Shown here: positions 39,628 through 50,599 of the stretch, piece by piece
How the letters are laid out: each line of letters opens with the position of its first letter
Position numbering within the stretch: position 1 is the first letter of the stretch
Source: Prorocentrum cordatum
Taxonomy: Eukaryota > Sar > Dinophyceae > Prorocentrales > Prorocentraceae
DNA: 52,147 bases
Assembly: GCA_963575745.1 (NCBI GenBank)
Contig: CAUYUJ010003559.1
Span: forward strand, 69,001 to 121,147
Reading direction: 5' to 3'
Position numbers and translations under genes: made by a program
The notes under the pieces: generated by a model
The model's database searches: none
Told to the model about the DNA's origin: nothing
What the model saw: only the letters and a program-made list of their open reading frames with translations

Positions 39628-41984
39628 CTAGGCCTCTGGCTCACACTTCATATGGTCGATAATGCCCCGGTCCACATCTGTTTAAAACAAACTCTGCCGA
39701 CCACTTGTCCCCGACAGTTCTTCGAGCTGGGTCTAGCTGTTGCTACAAAGAACCCCGAGGATGCACTCCAAAGGCGACGAGACATCGAGATCCTTGGAAG
39801 TCGAAAGCCCTGGAGGTCGGAGGATGTCTGACCCTCTCGCTCGCAGTCTGACGATACGTGACATGGATACCGATCCCAAGCGACACAGGAGGCAGAAACA
39901 AAAACGGCAGGGGGAAAAAAGGGGGAGAAACAATTCCTCCACGTCCCCTCCTCCTCCTCCTCCTCCTTTTCCTTTTCCTTCTCCTCCTCCCTCCTCCCTC
40001 CTCCTCCTCGTCGTCCTCCTCCTCTTCCTACTCTGCCTCCTCCTTCCCATCCTCCTAATCCTCCTCCTCCTCCTCCTGCTTCCCCCCCGTTCTCCATCCT
40101 CTTGCACCTTCTTCCCCCCTCCTCCTCCTCCGTGTCCTCCTTCTCCTCATCCCCCCCGTCCTCCTCCCCCAGCCCCCTTTCCCTGGAGCTCTTCGGATGA
40201 CTACATCCCAGATCACTACACATGTTGCACACATACGCATAATACATATCATAAGCACCGGCAACATACAAGTGTTATGATGGCCGTAAAAACTACCAAT
40301 TACAAATATCGCAATTCCCTTGGCATACGGTGGAATACTGGCAAATACCGGGTACATGGAAAGATTCCTCCCAAGTGCAGAGAATATACCGGGTCCAAAA
40401 AGACTGCCAACATTCACAGGGATCGCACTTACCCTAATACTGGGATGCCGTATCTGTACTGGTGATACTTTTTTGGGGGTGCTTCACAAAATACGCTTAT
40501 GTTTTCGACGTGCCACTAGAATCGCTGATGTGTAGATCGTCCGAAGAGCTCAGTCCAGTTCCTGCTCAACCTCCTGCTCCTGCTCCCTCTACTTCTCCTC
40601 CTCCCCCTCTCCCTTCCTCGTCCGCGTCCTCCTCCTCCTCCTCCTCCTCCCCTCCTCTTCCATTTCCTTCATTTCCCCCTCCTCCCCCTCCTGCTCAGGG
40701 AACAAGCGAGCCCCCCACCTCCCCCCGAGCGGCCCGCGGGCGCCTGGGGAAGTCGGGCCGCCCGTTGGTGAGCGAGATCGTGTACTGGACCTGCACATCG
40801 CAGGACGGGCGTTGGGAACTGAACTGAACTGACCTGCCGGGCAAAGCCCGCCCCACTGTGGAGGAAGGTCGTCACGCGCCGCAGCGCTGCTCTGTGAAGC
40901 TTCAGGTCAGACAGCGCCTCCACTTTGCATCAGGTCAGACAGTGTCTCCACTGTGCACAAGTTTTACGGTATATCATTTCCCGAGTGGTATGGCCAGGAA
41001 GCACCCGCCACGGAGCTTATGCTATTGGGCTTCTGCGCGTGCGCCTCGCCCTTTTGCGGGGCCGACGCACACCACATAATAGACGTATGCTTGAGAGGGG
41101 CGACTAAGAGGCCTCCAAAACTAAGACTCGTCCAAAACTAAGACTAAGAGGCTTTTGGCAATGTTCGGCCTCTGGGGGCCCTCACCAATCCCCGGGAACG
41201 TCAAACGACGACACGCGAAGAAACGCAGGTCGTTGGGCAGTGGTCTAGACCTCTGGGGGGTCGACGCTGCGAAGAATCTCACGACGTCGGAGATCTGAGT
41301 TTCAAATTGTCTGGGGGATCTCGAGTATCCAAGGAATACAGGCACAAATCTCGAACCAACGGTGTCGCGTCAGCGGTCCATGCACCATCGGCTCCTGAAT
41401 CCCCTAATTATTGCACCCCATGCCACCGTTTCCAGGGGATCCGAGGGATGCAGGGACGATTATTGTGGGGATGGTGATGGGCGAATTAGCAAGCCTTGCA
41501 TGGCGGGGACAGCTGAGGCAGATGTGGCAATACTTATAACATCAGCTGCGAAAATAAGGGCAATGGTGGTAGCACTTGCAATGACACTAACTGTCTCCAG
41601 TAGGAGCAACCTGTAATGGCAATCGTAGCGTTGTAATGGTAAGTGTTGTAATAACCATGCCAATAGCACGTTAGCCGTCGTGCTGTTAGCATTAGTCGTA
41701 CCAACAACCATGACTATTGCAGCAATGGCAGCGGTGCAAAGAAATCATATATGAATGATGATGCACATCATCCTCCACCGTACCTGGCCTGGGCCCACAA
41801 AGGGCACCCCCAAAAAACACGCCCAACCGTGAGACAGAGCGACAACGAGACAGGGAGAGAAAGAGAGAGATGGCTATTCTCCATCCTGGGCAATTCTTGG
41901 CGCTACTGCCGTGTGCTTCGTGAGCCTCCTGGATGTAAAACTTTTGGAAACGCCTTGAAGGTGGTCTGTTTCGTCCAGGGCCTC
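39628..41984. other. Low-complexity spacer, no gene
   Basis: CCT-rich tracts lie at 39,946-40,190 and 40,560-40,710. A 28-base direct duplication with CAGGTCAGACAG is at 40,901-40,956. The remainder is mixed sequence. Long Ser/Pro/Leu or Arg/Glu/Gly frames follow the CCT runs and are not credible. Confidence 0.5.
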
Positions 41985-42120
41985 TCCCAGCCAAGGCGAC
42001 CCAAAACACCCCCAGAGACTCCTGAGCGGCCTCCAAGAGTTGCCCAGAAAGTGTCCAGACGGCACGCAAGAGGTAGCCCAGGAGGCCCCAAGGGGCTTCC
42101 AAGATACATCCCCAAGACGG
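41985..42120. repeat. CCAAGA-type repeat block 6
   Basis: A short block with CTCCCAGCCAAGGCGACCCA and CCTCCAAGAGTTGCCCAG words and the same 11-12 base rhythm. Confidence 0.6.
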
Positions 42121-43342
42121 TGTTGGGATGGACAGTAGGTCACTAGAGAGTGAGCGAAGCAATACTACTGACACCACACGAAGCAGCATCATCCAAGGTC
42201 ACAGTAGCACTGTTACTAACAACCATATAAATTCGATAATAGCACATGTCGTAACATGAAAAGGCATCGTCATATAGCTGTATAATAATAGCAGTCGTAG
42301 TGGTAATGGTGGCAATACTGGTAGTGGTACCAACAGCCGTACTAGTGACAAGGGTGGTAACACTGGGTTGAAAATCATCCTGTTGGCGTGCCTGAGACGG
42401 TTTTCCGTTTGGGTCGCCGTCGCAACTCTCCCCCTGTCCCCAGGCCCTCCTCAATCCGCCGACGCACCCAGACAAAAATCGAACCTCAACTTTGTAATCG
42501 AGTCGACATGAAGCCTCTTCCAGTTGATCCCTTCCCCGCGCCAAGGGGGTTGGTAGCGTAGGGGGGTCCCGAAGGAGACCCGGGGGGTCGCCACCTCGCT
42601 TCGGACCTATCCCAACCGACGGGCACCAATTACAACCGACATGGCCACTTCTCCACTTGCACCAACAAAAACCACTGATACCAATTGCAACCAGCCATCT
42701 TGAGCTGACACTGCGATTCTAGTTGTACAGAATTTGCAGACGATTCATACATCAAATGCATATGTTTCCTGGAAGTCAACCTGGGTGCCCCGGTTGGGAG
42801 TGGTTGCTGGCATCTGGGGGCTGTGCTGCCTTGCAAAAACATATCGATACAACACTTTTCACCCCACCACAACAACATACTTCCAACACAACATGTATTC
42901 TCGTCAAACACCCACATACATTTTACAACGCATATCCGAAATATCCGAAGCCCGACTCTATCCTCCCTGTCACCATCCGTTCCTTCCCTTCTTCACCTGT
43001 TTCCTTCCTCCTCTTCCTCCTCCTCCTCATCTTCCTCGCGTTCCATTCCTCATGTTCCCCCTCCTCATATCATGATTATGATTATGATTCTGATTATGAT
43101 TATGATTATGATGATGATTATTTAATATTATTATAATAATACTAATCAATATTACGATTAGTATTATTTCGACTGCTACTATTGTTCGTATTCGTCTTCT
43201 TGGTATTATTAGTATTCCTAGTATTCCCCTTCCTCCTCCTTCTCTATTGTTTCATCCTCTTCTCCTGTTCCTCCTCTTGTTCCTCCTGTTCCCCCTCCTC
43301 TTCTTCCTCCCCCTCCCATCCTCCTCCTCTCCCTCTTACCAG
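42121..43342. other. Spacer with no recognised gene
   Basis: It contains GGTAGTGGTACCAAC-like triplet-biased DNA up to 42,360, mixed sequence, and (ATGATT)n at about 43,073-43,115. A CT-rich tract then runs up to CTCTTACCAG at 43,333-43,342, which would make a good 3-prime splice site. Confidence 0.45.
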
Positions 43343-43661
43343 GTGGCTTCCTGCGCGACCCCAACTGCCCCCCTGCAGCCCTTTTGCCTGCGGGGGCGCG
43401 GGAGGGCCGCCATCGGGAAAACCCCCAGCCCCAGGCGCTGCCTGGCGCGCTCGCGGCCGCTGGGGCGGCGGCGGGGCTGTTCACGGAGGAGGCAAGCGGG
43501 CGGCACGCCCTGCTGGCCTCGCTCGCGGCCTCAAGCCATCATCCCCTGGGTGGCATCGGCGGCTTCGGAGGAAACGTGGGAGAGCCCGTCTCGTTCTTCG
43601 GCTCCACCGTGCTGCTCAAACCCTTCGTGGCCATCACGGCTCCCGTGTGCCCGCCGCACTC
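43343..43661 (+). CDS. Possible coding segment, unrecognised
   Basis: After a polypyrimidine stretch ending CAG, one plus-strand frame is GC3-rich and reads LAAAGAAAGLFTEEASGRHA, then HHPLGGIGGFGGNVGEP and FFGSTVLLKPFVAITAPVCPP, up to about 43,680. It overlaps the start of the next gene in a different frame. It might be an exon of a host gene or the 5-prime part of the LINE-like element. No domain is recognised. Confidence 0.25.
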
Positions 43662-44548
43662 ATGGGCAAGGGCGCCAACCGCCAAGATGAGGCCAAGGGC
43701 CCTAGGGGCCGCTGGGCTTGCGTGGCGAAACGTGTGTGCGGGTATCAGCGTAACTTTCCTAATGCTGAGCGTTGTTACCAGTGTGGCAGGGACAAGCAAG
43801 GGCGGCCAGATCCCAGCGGCGCGACCCCTCCTGGACACGGCAAACGTTCTGCCTCGGCAAGGGCAGGCAGGCGCAGCACTGCTCGCGACAACGCGTCCGT
43901 CGGGCCTGCGCCTGAGGAGGTCGACCTTGTCGCCAGGGCTCGCAAGCCCCTTCAGGCTGTTCGGCGACTGCAGCTCGAGGAGACCTCCGAGCTCATCGTG
44001 GCCGCCAAGAAGCAGCTGGCGCTTGCGGAGCAGCAGGAGCGCTCCAGTCGTACGCCAGATGACATGCCCAGGGGGCCCTTGACAGGCAGTCCACCAAGCA
44101 GCGCGAGCATGATGCTCTCGACGCTGAGCTTGCCGATCTGCCAGGGCAGCTGGGCACCAAGCGAGCTGGGATGGTTTCGTTGGCCCAAGAACTTGACGCA
44201 ACTCGCTTGGAGGTCAGCACGGCCCGCGCCGCGGTCATGGCGGTCAGCGCTCCAGCAGCGTCCAGCAGCGGCAGTGGTGTACAAGATGTGGAGCAGGCTC
44301 TCGGACGCTTGCAGGCGCAATGGCGGCTCGTGGAACTGATTCGCGCTTTCGAGGACCGCAAGCGACATATGGAGCCGCCACGGGCAGCCCCCCACTTGGC
44401 GCCTCCAACAATCGCCGCCATGGAAGGCATCGACGCCTACCTGCATGGGCCCGTCCCTGCGTCTGACCTACTACTACATGCACATGTCCCTGCACCTGCC
44501 TCAGCACCGCCGCAACCAGCGCCTGCAACACCTACGGGACCCAAGCCT
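43662..44548 (+). pseudogene. LINE-type ORF1-like protein, frameshifted
   Basis: ATG at 43,662. Residues 17-43 are a Cys4 finger of near RanBP2 form: RWACVAKRVCGYQRN, then ERCYQCGRDK (W18, C20, C26, C38, C41), followed by a Gly/Pro/Ser/Arg-rich linker and a predicted coiled coil (LQLEETSELIVAAKKQLALA). Near 44,070-44,090 the coiled coil moves into another frame (KQREHDALDAELADL, then ELDATRLEVSTARAAVMAV and DVEQALGRLQAQWRLVELIR) and ends in a Pro/Ala-rich tail. A Cys4 finger followed by a long coiled coil is the layout I associate with the first ORF of dinoflagellate LINE-like elements. No endonuclease or RT follows, so the element is truncated or this is something else. Confidence 0.45.
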
Positions 44549-45245
44549 GAGTGTCTTTTTGGTGTTTTCTTGGTTTGCCATGTGCAGATAAAAACACGGC
44601 GTTGCTTGCTCCCCCAGATTGTCTCTTATGTCTGTTGTTGTTGTTTGTTTGCTTTTTTCGTCGGCCAGGCCCCCCATCTCCCACCGAGCCGGGCGCAAAA
44701 AGGATGTTGTTTGAAGGCCGCGCAATAGGAATCAATTTGCAAATGCCCGGACGCTAGGAAATACAGGTTCGCAGTGCTTCCTGATTGTCATTTTGGTGTT
44801 TTTTGGTTGGCAATGAACAACAAGTTTACATACACAATCACAGCGTTTTTTGTCACCCAGATTGTTTTTGTTTTGTTTTTCTGTTTGTCTTTCTCGTCGG
44901 CTAGGACCCCCCTCCCCCCGGGCCGAGCGCAAAGTGTTTCCATTTGAAAGCCGCGCAATAGGAATCCACGTGTGAATATGTCCAAAAGGATCTCATTTGT
45001 TGCCCGCGCAATGGGAACCAGTTCGTAGTACCCCACAAAGGGGGTTCCATCGGATAGCCGCACAATCAATTGGAATCGGTCCGTAATTCTATACAACACA
45101 ACTGCAAATGTATCCTGCGCTATTGGAATCAATTCGAAAGTCTGTACAACGGGATTCAGATTGCCTCCTGCACAACAGCACCCAATTTGCAAAATCCCCC
45201 CCACGAGATTATGTTGAAACACCAAGCAATAAGAATCAATTTGCC
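44549..45245. repeat. 234-bp tandem duplication and CAATAGGAATC series
   Basis: TTTTGGTGTTTT at 44,557 and again at 44,791 start two ~200-base units, each with CCAGATTGT, TTGTTTTTGTTTG-like T/G-rich sequence, CGTCGGC-AGG-CCCCC and CCGCGCAATAGGAATC. From there to 45,245 the last motif (GCGCAATAGGAATCAATTTG and variants) recurs about five more times at 50-60 base steps. The end of the ORF1-like frame runs into the first unit. Confidence 0.75.
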
Positions 45246-45599
45246 AACCCCGCGCCGCATGATACTCCTCCCTTGGCCAATTCCCACGGACAATGTCAAA
45301 GTGTGGAACGCGATGGATTCCTCGGTGACGCACTGTTTTCTGGGCAAGGCAGCGTCGCCGCAAGCGCGCGACGAGCAACAGTCACTGAGGATGCCACGCA
45401 AGGGAATGCTCGGGTGCTCTTGAGGGCCCTTTTTAGAAGGGGCCAAAACAATGTCGAAAGTCTACAGGGTTCAAGGCAGAAGGCTCCTAGAATGATCATG
45501 GCGGCTCTCGAGGATTGTAACATGTCCTTGCGGCAGTCAGCCAAGAGGCCTCAAAACTGCCTCCAAGAGGCCCCCGAGAACCCTCCCACGATACCCCAA

Positions 45600-45903
45600 C
45601 GATCATCAGCATCATCAGCATCATCATCATCACCACCATCTGCATCATCATCTGCATCATCATCTGCATCATCATATGCATCATCTTCATCATCATCTTC
45701 ATCTTCATCATGATCATCATCATCATCATCAACAACATTATCATCAACAACAACATCAACATCAGCATCAGCATCAGCATCAGCATCATCCTCATCCTCA
45801 TCCTCATCCTCATCCGCATCCTCATCCTCATCCTCATCCTCATCCTCATCATCATCCTCATCCTCATCCGCATCCTCCTCCTCCTCCTCCTCCTCCTCCT
45901 CCC

Positions 45904-45941
<38 letters not shown>

Positions 45942-46020
45942 GCATCAGCATCAGCATCAGCATCAGCATCAGCATCAGCATCAGCATCAGCATCAGCATC
46001 AGCATCAGTATCAGTATCAG

Positions 46021-46066
<46 letters not shown>

Positions 46067-46110
46067 GTCAGCGTCGTCAGCGTCGTCATCGTCATCACCA
46101 TTGCCATAAT
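45600..46110. repeat. CAT/CAG/CCT triplet tract, about 510 bp
   Basis: Runs of ATC, with AGCATC and TCCTCA hexamer subregions. The plus frame reads long His/Gln/Pro runs and the minus frame long Met, Asp or Leu runs; the 407- and 268-residue frames across it are artefacts. A short CCAAGA-like patch precedes it (45,535-45,600). Confidence 0.95.
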
Positions 46111-47029
46111 GTAGTTCATCCCTCGCGAGCACCGTCTCCAGTGCCCCCTCGAACGAGAGCCGCCCAGCATGCTGGAATAGTGCAGTGGCAGGGCTCGCCG
46201 CGGGCCCTTGCGGTCAGGAGCCATCGGTGCTGGGTCTCGTCGGGGCGCGCGTGCTCGCGTGTTTCCCGTGTTTTTTGTTTCGTCGCTGGCACGGCGGGCC
46301 ACCTACTTGTAGACCGCCCGCCCCTCGGCGCTGCCCATCGCCTATCGGAGAGGGCGGCCCGAATCAGAAAACAGTTTTTGGCGGGCTTTCATCCTGCGGA
46401 CGAGGGGCGACAGGATTCTGGCGGGATCCCCGCCCCTCGCCCTTTCCACGCGGCCGACCCTGAAACCCGCTGGGTCAGGCTCCTAGCGAACCGAGTTTCT
46501 GATTTGCATCTTGAGGGCGAAGCCTCGTGCCGCGCGAGAGGAGCACCCCCCTCGGCGTGCCCCCCGCGGCGCTTCACTTCTCCTGGTCTCCGTCCCCATC
46601 CCTTTTTGCTGTGCCAGCGTCAGCTCCGCGATCCTGCGGGTGGGAGCTGCCGACCTTCTCTGGCGTTCGGGCGGTCGTGCACGACTCCCCGTTCGCCCGT
46701 GCGCGCCATGCGCACTCGTCTTGGAGCGCGGCGTCCGCCAATCAGCGTCGCGCCCTCTTCCTCCCGCCCCCAAGCTGGTCCCGAAAGGTCGAGCGTGGCC
46801 CAAGATACCACCCGACAAACCTCCAAGAGGCTTCGCGACAGCCCCGGAGTGGCCCAAGATAGCGGAGCATGGCCCAGGATAGCCTCCGATCGACTCTAGC
46901 CGACCAGGGCTCAAATAGCACCCAAGAGGCCTCAAGAAAGCGTCCGATCGCGACCGGACGGGCTGCTGGGGGCACGGAAAAACGTCACACGTTTATGTGT
47001 TTGTTCGACCACGCATTCGATCGGAAAGT
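46111..47029. other. GC-rich spacer with CCAAGA-type block 7
   Basis: No gene is recognised. At 46,790-46,950 the CCAAGATACCACC/CTCCAAGAGGC texture returns. The frames before it are Arg/Pro/Ala-rich and overlapping on both strands. Confidence 0.45.
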
Positions 47030-47870
47030 GGAGAAGGCGGCGGCGGCGGCGGAGGGGGAGGCGACTCGTTCAGCCACCCTTTCCCCCCATTGGTTTGGAG
47101 GCGCCCCGAGCCCCTGAGGGCACGAACCGCTACCATTGGAAGCGTCGCCTCGTGGGGGGTGGGGGGCCCGCGCTCTCCCTCCCCGTGGGTTCGACAATTC
47201 CCCGAACCCGCGAATGCACGAAGCGCTCCCATTGGAAACATTGCCCTCGGGGGCCAGGATAATCCTGCGCCCGCTGGAAAAGACGCGGAAACCGAGCGTA
47301 TCGGCGGCGGCGGCGTGGGGCAAAACGACCCGTTCGCCCCCCCTTCTCCCCTTCCCCATGGCATGGAACGCCCCCATTGGAAGCGTCGCCCTCGGGGCCC
47401 GGAAAACCCTGCGCCCGCTAGAATGGGGGCAGTGGCCGAACGACTCGGCGGCGGCGGCGGGGGGGAACGCGACTCGTTCGGCCACCCTCTCCGTCCCCAT
47501 GCGCTCGGGCACCCCCCGAACCCACGAGGGCACGAAACTTTTCCATTGGCATTGGAAGCGTCCCCTTCGGGGGTTTGAAAGATCCCGCGCCCGGAAGGAA
47601 AAGAGAAGCGGAAACCGAACAATTCGGCACCGGCGGCGGCGCGGGGCAAAGCGATCCGTTCGCCCCCCCTTTGCCTCCCCATGGGTTCGGGCACGAAGCG
47701 CGCCCATTGGAAGCGGCGCCCTCGGGGCCCGGAAAAACCCGCGCCCGCGGTAGTGGAGGCGGGGGTCGAACGTTTCGGCGGCGGCGGCGGAGGGCACAGT
47801 GAATCGTTCAGCCGCGCTATCCCTCCCCATGGGTTCGGGAGCTCTCCGAAACCCCGAGGGCACGACCCCC
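47030..47870. repeat. Irregular tandem array with CCCATTGGAAGCG and GGCGGCGG
   Basis: CCATTGGAAGCGTCGCC-type starts occur at 47,133, 47,229, 47,374, 47,543 and 47,703. Spacing is 96-170 bases. Each unit has CTCGGGG-CC-GGAAAACCC, CGCGCCCGC, a (GGC)n and a CGTTCGGCC-CCCC-TGGGTTCGG segment. Minus-strand frames of 352 and 316 residues show the repeats in shifting frames, so I do not accept them as proteins. Confidence 0.8.
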
Positions 47871-48890
47871 CCGGGACACCCCAGGAACAAAAGTCCTGAG
47901 GAACCCGCAGGAATCCTCCAGGAATCCTTCTGATATCCTTCATGAATCCACCGAAATCCTTCTTGAGTCATCCACATGGACCCTGAAACAATATTCAGGA
48001 ACTCTGAGACATCCTTGAGGATTTCGGTCGGACGCATCTGCAACTACACACAGCAAAACAGCACCGTGTTGCGGGGACCAGGGGTGGCAATCATAATTAG
48101 ATTTGGAGCGTCGGTCGGTCTGGGTGGACGGACGCCGCCTCGCGACCTACGATGGACGGCGATGGTGGTGTCGACGACGTTGCGTGCCCAGCGTGGAAGC
48201 GATCACCATGTTTCACGGCGAGGCTTGGCGGCAGCCGCAAGACAAATCACAACACGAACAAGCGTTTCACCCTCGGACGGGGAATCCGGCACGAATAAAA
48301 ACTCGAAAGCGCGGGGGATAGGATCGCGAATTTGCTGCTGGGGCACGGACGGGGGAGGGAAGCGGGCTGCGCGAGGTCGAGGCCACCAGGCATACGGCTG
48401 GTTTCGCTGAGCCGGGGGGGTGCGGGATGTCGGCGGGAAGCGGCCCAAGGGACGGGGCTTCGGCGATGGGCAGCGCGGGCAGCCGATGCTTCGCGAAAAA
48501 GGGGACACAAACCCCGACACCAGGGATTTATCTGTCGGGATGGCGCGGATGCCGAACTTTAGAATCCACCGAAAAGCTGCGGGGATCGAAGTTGCTATCA
48601 TATCATGTTGATTAGCAACAACATCAGAAACGCTGAGCATGGCCATGGTGGTCTCGCCGCACCAGCTTCCGCAATCACGAGCGTGTGGCACGGCTGTGGG
48701 ATTCTCACCAGTTGAGTTTGCCCGCGTTACGAACGCGCAGCAGTGCCATGGGCTTCTCATTTTTTTAGCCGTTCCCGAATCAGGAACGTGTGGCAGGGCC
48801 ATTGTGCATGCATTTTTTCGAGCAGGCAGAGCATTGGAGTCAGTTAGTTAAGTGAATTACGTTTTTAGCGCACCCCTCACACGGTTCGCG
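47871..48890. other. Spacer with no recognised gene
   Basis: It opens with AGGAATCCTCCAGGAATCCT-type short repeats (47,890-48,025). The rest is mixed. Near 48,670-48,810 two stretches share CGTGTGGCA-GGC with CAGT-CCATGGGC, a weak duplication. Confidence 0.4.
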
Positions 48891-48894
48891 GCCC

Positions 48895-49000
48895 TTCCTC
48901 CTCCTCCTCCCCCTCCCCCTCCCCCTCCCCTCTCCCCCTCCCCCTCCTCCTCCTCCTCCTCCTCCTCCTCCTCCTCCTCCTCTTCCTCCCCCCCCCCCCT
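48895..49000. repeat. (CCT)n / (CCCCCT)n tract
   Basis: A pure pyrimidine run of about 105 bases ending in a C homopolymer. It lies about 330 bases upstream of the coding-like segment at 49,326. Confidence 0.9.
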
Positions 49001-49102
49001 GTGCCCCCGCAGCTGCCCAGGCCCAAGCTTCCCCGATTCTCCGAGACTCCAAGCTTTCGAACCTTTCCGAGGCGCCGAGCCTCTTCGCCCCAGGGGCAGC
49101 GA

Positions 49103-49288
49103 TATGGGGGGATAATTAGGCATGCTTATGCATCGGCGATGCATCGCCGATGCATGCGCATTGGGGGGGGGGGGGGGGGCATCGACTTGGAATCGGAGGT
49201 GCATCGCCGATGCATCGGGCGCGCGTCGCCGATGCATCGGCGATGTGTCGCCGATTCCAAATCGATGCCCCCCCAATGCCTATCCCCC
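49103..49288. mobile_element. Foldback element with GCATCGGCGATGC palindromes
   Basis: The outer arms are GGGGGGATAATTAGGCAT on the left and, read on the other strand, GGGGGGATAGGCATTGGGGG on the right. The inner arms carry CATTGGGGG(n)CATCGACTTGG followed by AATCGG on the left, and CATTGGGGGGGCATCGATTT followed by GGAATCGG from the right. The centre is a set of ATGCATCGGCGATGCATCGC palindromes. The G-run in the left arm (about 49,172-49,190) is expanded relative to the right. No target duplication is visible. Confidence 0.7.
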
Positions 49289-49325
49289 CACAGCGTTGCC
49301 CCTGACTGCGTCGCGAGCCCCACCG

Positions 49326-50110
49326 ATGGCCCAGCCCGCCGAGCGCGCGGCGGCGGCGAGCGCCCCCGTCGAGGCGCTGAAGTACGCGGCGGCGCCGAGC
49401 CCGAGCTCGAACGACATTCTCGAGCGCGCTGCCACGCAGAACGAGAAGGTCCGCGAGAAGCTGTCCTACATCGCCCAGAAGGCCTCCATCGCCGAGGTGC
49501 ACCAGTGCCAGTCGAGCGCGCAAGGCGCGGATGCAGCGAGGATGGCGAGCTGCTACTTCAAGGCCGAGAGCGCCTCGTGGTCGCCGAGCGCCCTCGAGAT
49601 GGCGTGCCAGGGCGGGCGCTGCAAGAGCATCGAATACGGTCGCATCTTCAACGAGAAGGACAGGAGGCGCATCGAGCTGGCCGTGGCGGCGTTCCTCGCG
49701 ACCTACGCCGAGAAGAGCGAGCGCGTGCGCGACATCTTCGAGAACCGCGGAGACCCGCCCGAGGAACTCTTCTGGCTCATGCCGACCTTCAGGGCCAAGC
49801 TGCAGGAGCTCGCCAAGAAGGGGGACATGGAGCTCGACGCCGAGAACGTCAAGAAGCCGACCCACGGCTCCTGCACCGAGCGCATCGGGCATGCCCTCTC
49901 AAGCATCCCCGCCGAGCTCCTCCGCCTCCACGATCTTGTGCAGCCGCTCAACAAGAAGTTCGAGCCCGTCGAACATTTGGGCGAGGGGCGCGCCGAGGGT
50001 GCCGAGATGCTCTTCAAGATGATTCCGAGCAGGGCCCGAGGGTGCGCCAGGTGGCGCAACGAGACCTCCATGGTCTCGATCGCGCCCGGCGGGGTCGCCA
50101 AGGCCACCGC
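49326..50110 (+). CDS. Unrecognised helical protein, plus strand
   Basis: From ATG (MAQPAERAAAASAPVEALKY) the frame stays open for ~260 residues with uniformly G/C third positions and a balanced composition. It includes NDILERAATQNEKVREKLSY, MASCYFKAESASWSPSALEM, then DRRRIELAVAAFLATYAEKS, RVRDIFENRGDPPEELFWLM, and SIPAELLRLHDLVQPLNKKF and ends its sensible part at about ARGCARWRNETS. It is mostly helical, acidic and basic in alternation, with no signal peptide or membrane segment. I do not recognise the family. The frame continues open for 340 more residues, but those are Arg/Ala/Pro-rich because the next real segment is in another frame. The end is therefore uncertain, and a splice site or frameshift near 50,110-50,155 is likely. 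Confidence 0.6.
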
Positions 50111-50154
50111 GCAAGTATCGACTGGTGCTGGGCCATCGATAAAAAAAAGCCGGC

Positions 50155-50412
50155 ATGAGCAACGAGCTGCACGAGCAGAACTACCAAGACAAGCGCGCCA
50201 GGCGGGGCTACTCGAAAACCGTCAAGCAGCTGCAGCAGCACCAGCAGGTGCTTCTCGAGAACCACATCAAGCTGCACTTCGACACATTCGCGTCGAGCCA
50301 GGCCGAGTGCGACAAGCTCGCCATGAACAGGCGCGATGGCGAGAGGAGCCAGGCCGACACGAAGGCAGAGTCAGAGCCCGCCTCGCTCATGCTCGCGGGC
50401 GCCTGGGCGCGC
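50155..50412 (+). CDS. Unrecognised Gln-rich helical segment
   Basis: ATG (MSNELHEQNYQDKRARRGYS) followed by KTVKQLQQHQQVLLENHIKL, then HFDTFASSQAECDKLAMNRR and ERSQADTKAESEPASLMLAG. GC3 is high and codon choice matches the segment at 49,326. A coiled coil is likely. It lies one frame away from the previous segment, after an A-run (AAAAAAAA at about 50,141-50,148). It could be a second exon of the same gene, a separate gene, or the continuation after a frameshift in that A-run. The frame loses coding character by about 50,412. Confidence 0.5.
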
Positions 50413-50599
50413 GAGCTCCCCGAGCCGAGCGCCCCGTGTTTTTCGCTGCGAGGGCGCCGTTTCGAGGCGCGCGCTCGAGCCCCATCTGCCCTTCAAGCTC
50501 CAAGAGAGCGCTCGAGCACGCGCGAGTGGCGTTCCAAGCTGCGGGGCAATGCCCCCCCCCTCTCGCCGAGTGTTCCTCGATCAAGCATCGAGGGATCAA

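Noticed and set aside
33090-39632. Chance origin of the CTAGG flanks of element 2
   Set aside because: I considered coincidence, but TG...CA ends, PBS and PPT all agree with the boundary, so the duplication is accepted.
45496-46899. Long frames (407 residues plus strand; 268 and 193 minus strand) with poly-His, poly-Met, poly-Asp
   Set aside because: They come entirely from the CAT/CAG triplet tract and have no non-repetitive protein sequence of note.
46985-48043. Minus-strand frames of 352 and 316 residues
   Set aside because: They cross an irregular tandem array in which the repeated peptide changes frame from unit to unit, so selection for protein is unlikely.
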